Shown: piece by piece, positions 63,601 to 64,000 of the stretch
Position numbering within the stretch: position 1 is the first letter of the stretch
How the letters are laid out: every line of letters begins with the position of its first letter
Assembly: GCF_037975245.1 (NCBI RefSeq)
Contig: NC_092579.1
Coordinates: 24,907,166 to 24,971,165 of the forward strand
Source of the DNA: Apostichopus japonicus
Lineage: Eukaryota; Echinodermata; Holothuroidea; Aspidochirotida; Stichopodidae
Direction: 5' to 3'
DNA: 64,000 nucleotides
The notes under the pieces: model-generated
Databases searched by the model: none
What the model was told of the DNA's origin: nothing
What the model saw: the letters and a program-made list of their open reading frames with translations, nothing else
Translations under genes and position numbers: made by a program

Positions 63601-64000
63601 ATGCGGTATCGATTACTCGAATGTGCGCTACCTATCAATCGAATGTTCGGTACCGATCAATGGAATGTGCGGTGTCGATCAATCGAATGTGACTTGGCGA
63701 TAAATCGAATGTGCGGTACCGATCAATCGAATGTGCGTTACCGATAAAACGAATATGCAGTACCGATCAATCGAATGTTCGGTACCGATAAATCGAATGT
63801 GCGTTACCAATTAATCGAATGTGCGGTACCGATCAATCGAATGTGCGTTACCTATTAATCGATTGAGCGGTACCGATCAATCGATTGTGCGATACCGATC
63901 AATCGAATGTTCAGTACCGATCAAACGAATGTGCGGTACCGATAAATAGAATGTGCTGTACCGATCAATCGATTGTTCGGTACCGATCAATCGAATGTGC
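60614..64000 (+). repeat. 3,429-bp HOR unit, copy 2, cut by window end
   Basis: This copy follows the first in order to the last base. About 43 bp more would complete the unit. The first difference I see is near its start, GATCAATTG at 60666 against GATAAATTG at 57237. Whether further copies follow outside the window is unknown. Confidence 0.92.

Larger units (their letters stand above)
1..64000 (+). repeat. 22-bp satellite DNA array filling the entire window
   Basis: Every line of sequence reads as successive copies of a 22-bp monomer. The canonical form begins GTGCGGTACC and ends GATCAATCGAAT, and all copies lie in the same orientation. Common substituted forms are GATAAATCG (C14A), GCGTTACC (G6T), ACCAATTAATCG, GTGCTGTACC, GTTCGGTACC, CGTTGCCGATAAATCG and GTGACTTGGCG. 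Indel monomers of 20, 21 and 28 bp are rare. The array passes through both window ends, so its full length exceeds 64 kb. The scale, the homogeneity and the nested duplications match eukaryotic satellite DNA maintained by unequal exchange. Host and chromosomal location cannot be told from the sequence. No gene, RNA gene or transposon interrupts it, and no stretch of 300 bp or more holds anything else. Confidence 0.98.

Noticed and set aside
1-64000. CRISPR array
   Set aside because: Copies abut with no unique spacers, the unit is too short and too variable, and no cas-like gene is present.
1-64000. Plasmid or phage origin with 22-bp iterons
   Set aside because: Iterons occur in small groups beside a replication gene and a DnaA-box or AT-rich region. 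Here thousands of copies exist with none of these.
1-64000. Telomeric repeat tract
   Set aside because: The unit is 22 bp with no G-rich strand or T/G runs, and it shows complex HORs. A subtelomeric location remains possible.
1-64000. tRNA, rRNA or other structured RNA genes
   Set aside because: No stretch departs from the repeat, and no tRNA arms, conserved rRNA segments or promoter-terminator pairs can be seen.

Overview
The whole window is one head-to-tail array of a short satellite. The monomer is 22 bp; its canonical form starts GTGCGGTACC and ends GATCAATCGAAT. About 2,900 copies (64,000/22) run from the first base to the last. I see no unique-sequence DNA, gene, RNA gene, mobile element, CRISPR array or array edge. 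Many open frames exist only because the consensus monomer has no stop codon in any forward frame. Since 22 is not a multiple of 3, a frame cycles through all three phases and gives a 22-residue pseudo-repeat. None is annotated as coding.

A megasatellite-like block of this size, with nested higher-order repeats (HORs), points to a eukaryotic nuclear genome (heterochromatin such as centromeric, pericentromeric, subtelomeric or sex-chromosome DNA). The species cannot be named from the sequence. Each canonical monomer keeps three CpG dinucleotides, which mildly argues against a genome with strong methylation-driven CpG decay.

Layout. 1-9,080: older block with HOR pairs at offsets 2,771, 2,969, 528, 550, 4,047 and 6,664 bp, plus a 66-bp trimer repeated three times. 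9,080-12,430: diverged stretch with few clear long duplications. 12,434-12,915: 241-bp tandem pair. 13,201-17,402: nearly identical 2,101-bp tandem pair. 17,402-30,930: a 4.35-kb dispersed pair (17.56-21.94 and 23.4-27.76 kb) and a 3,174-bp-offset pair. 30,190-36,150: 2,981-bp tandem pair. 33,186-41,333: 4,803-bp-offset pair with nested 657-bp and 241-bp tandems. 40,951-48,865: second, collinear copy of 12.4-20.95 kb, about 28 kb away, broken by a diverged island (43.9-44.48 kb) and a 660-bp tandem pair. 48,866-51,192: mosaic. 51,193-58,810: 4,330-bp tandem. 57,185-64,000: 3,429-bp tandem, second copy cut by the window end.

The most notable structural feature is that the monomer is itself an imperfect palindrome. 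It has two dyads (CGGTACCG and TCGA) exactly 11 bp apart, and 8 of 11 base pairs are self-complementary around the dyad. Rare variant monomers perfect this symmetry into 26-bp palindromes or replace the core with an AT-rich ATTTAAAT palindrome. No interacting genes are present, so any function would be structural (chromatin, protein binding, recombination) or transcriptional from the repeat itself; nothing in the sequence proves one.
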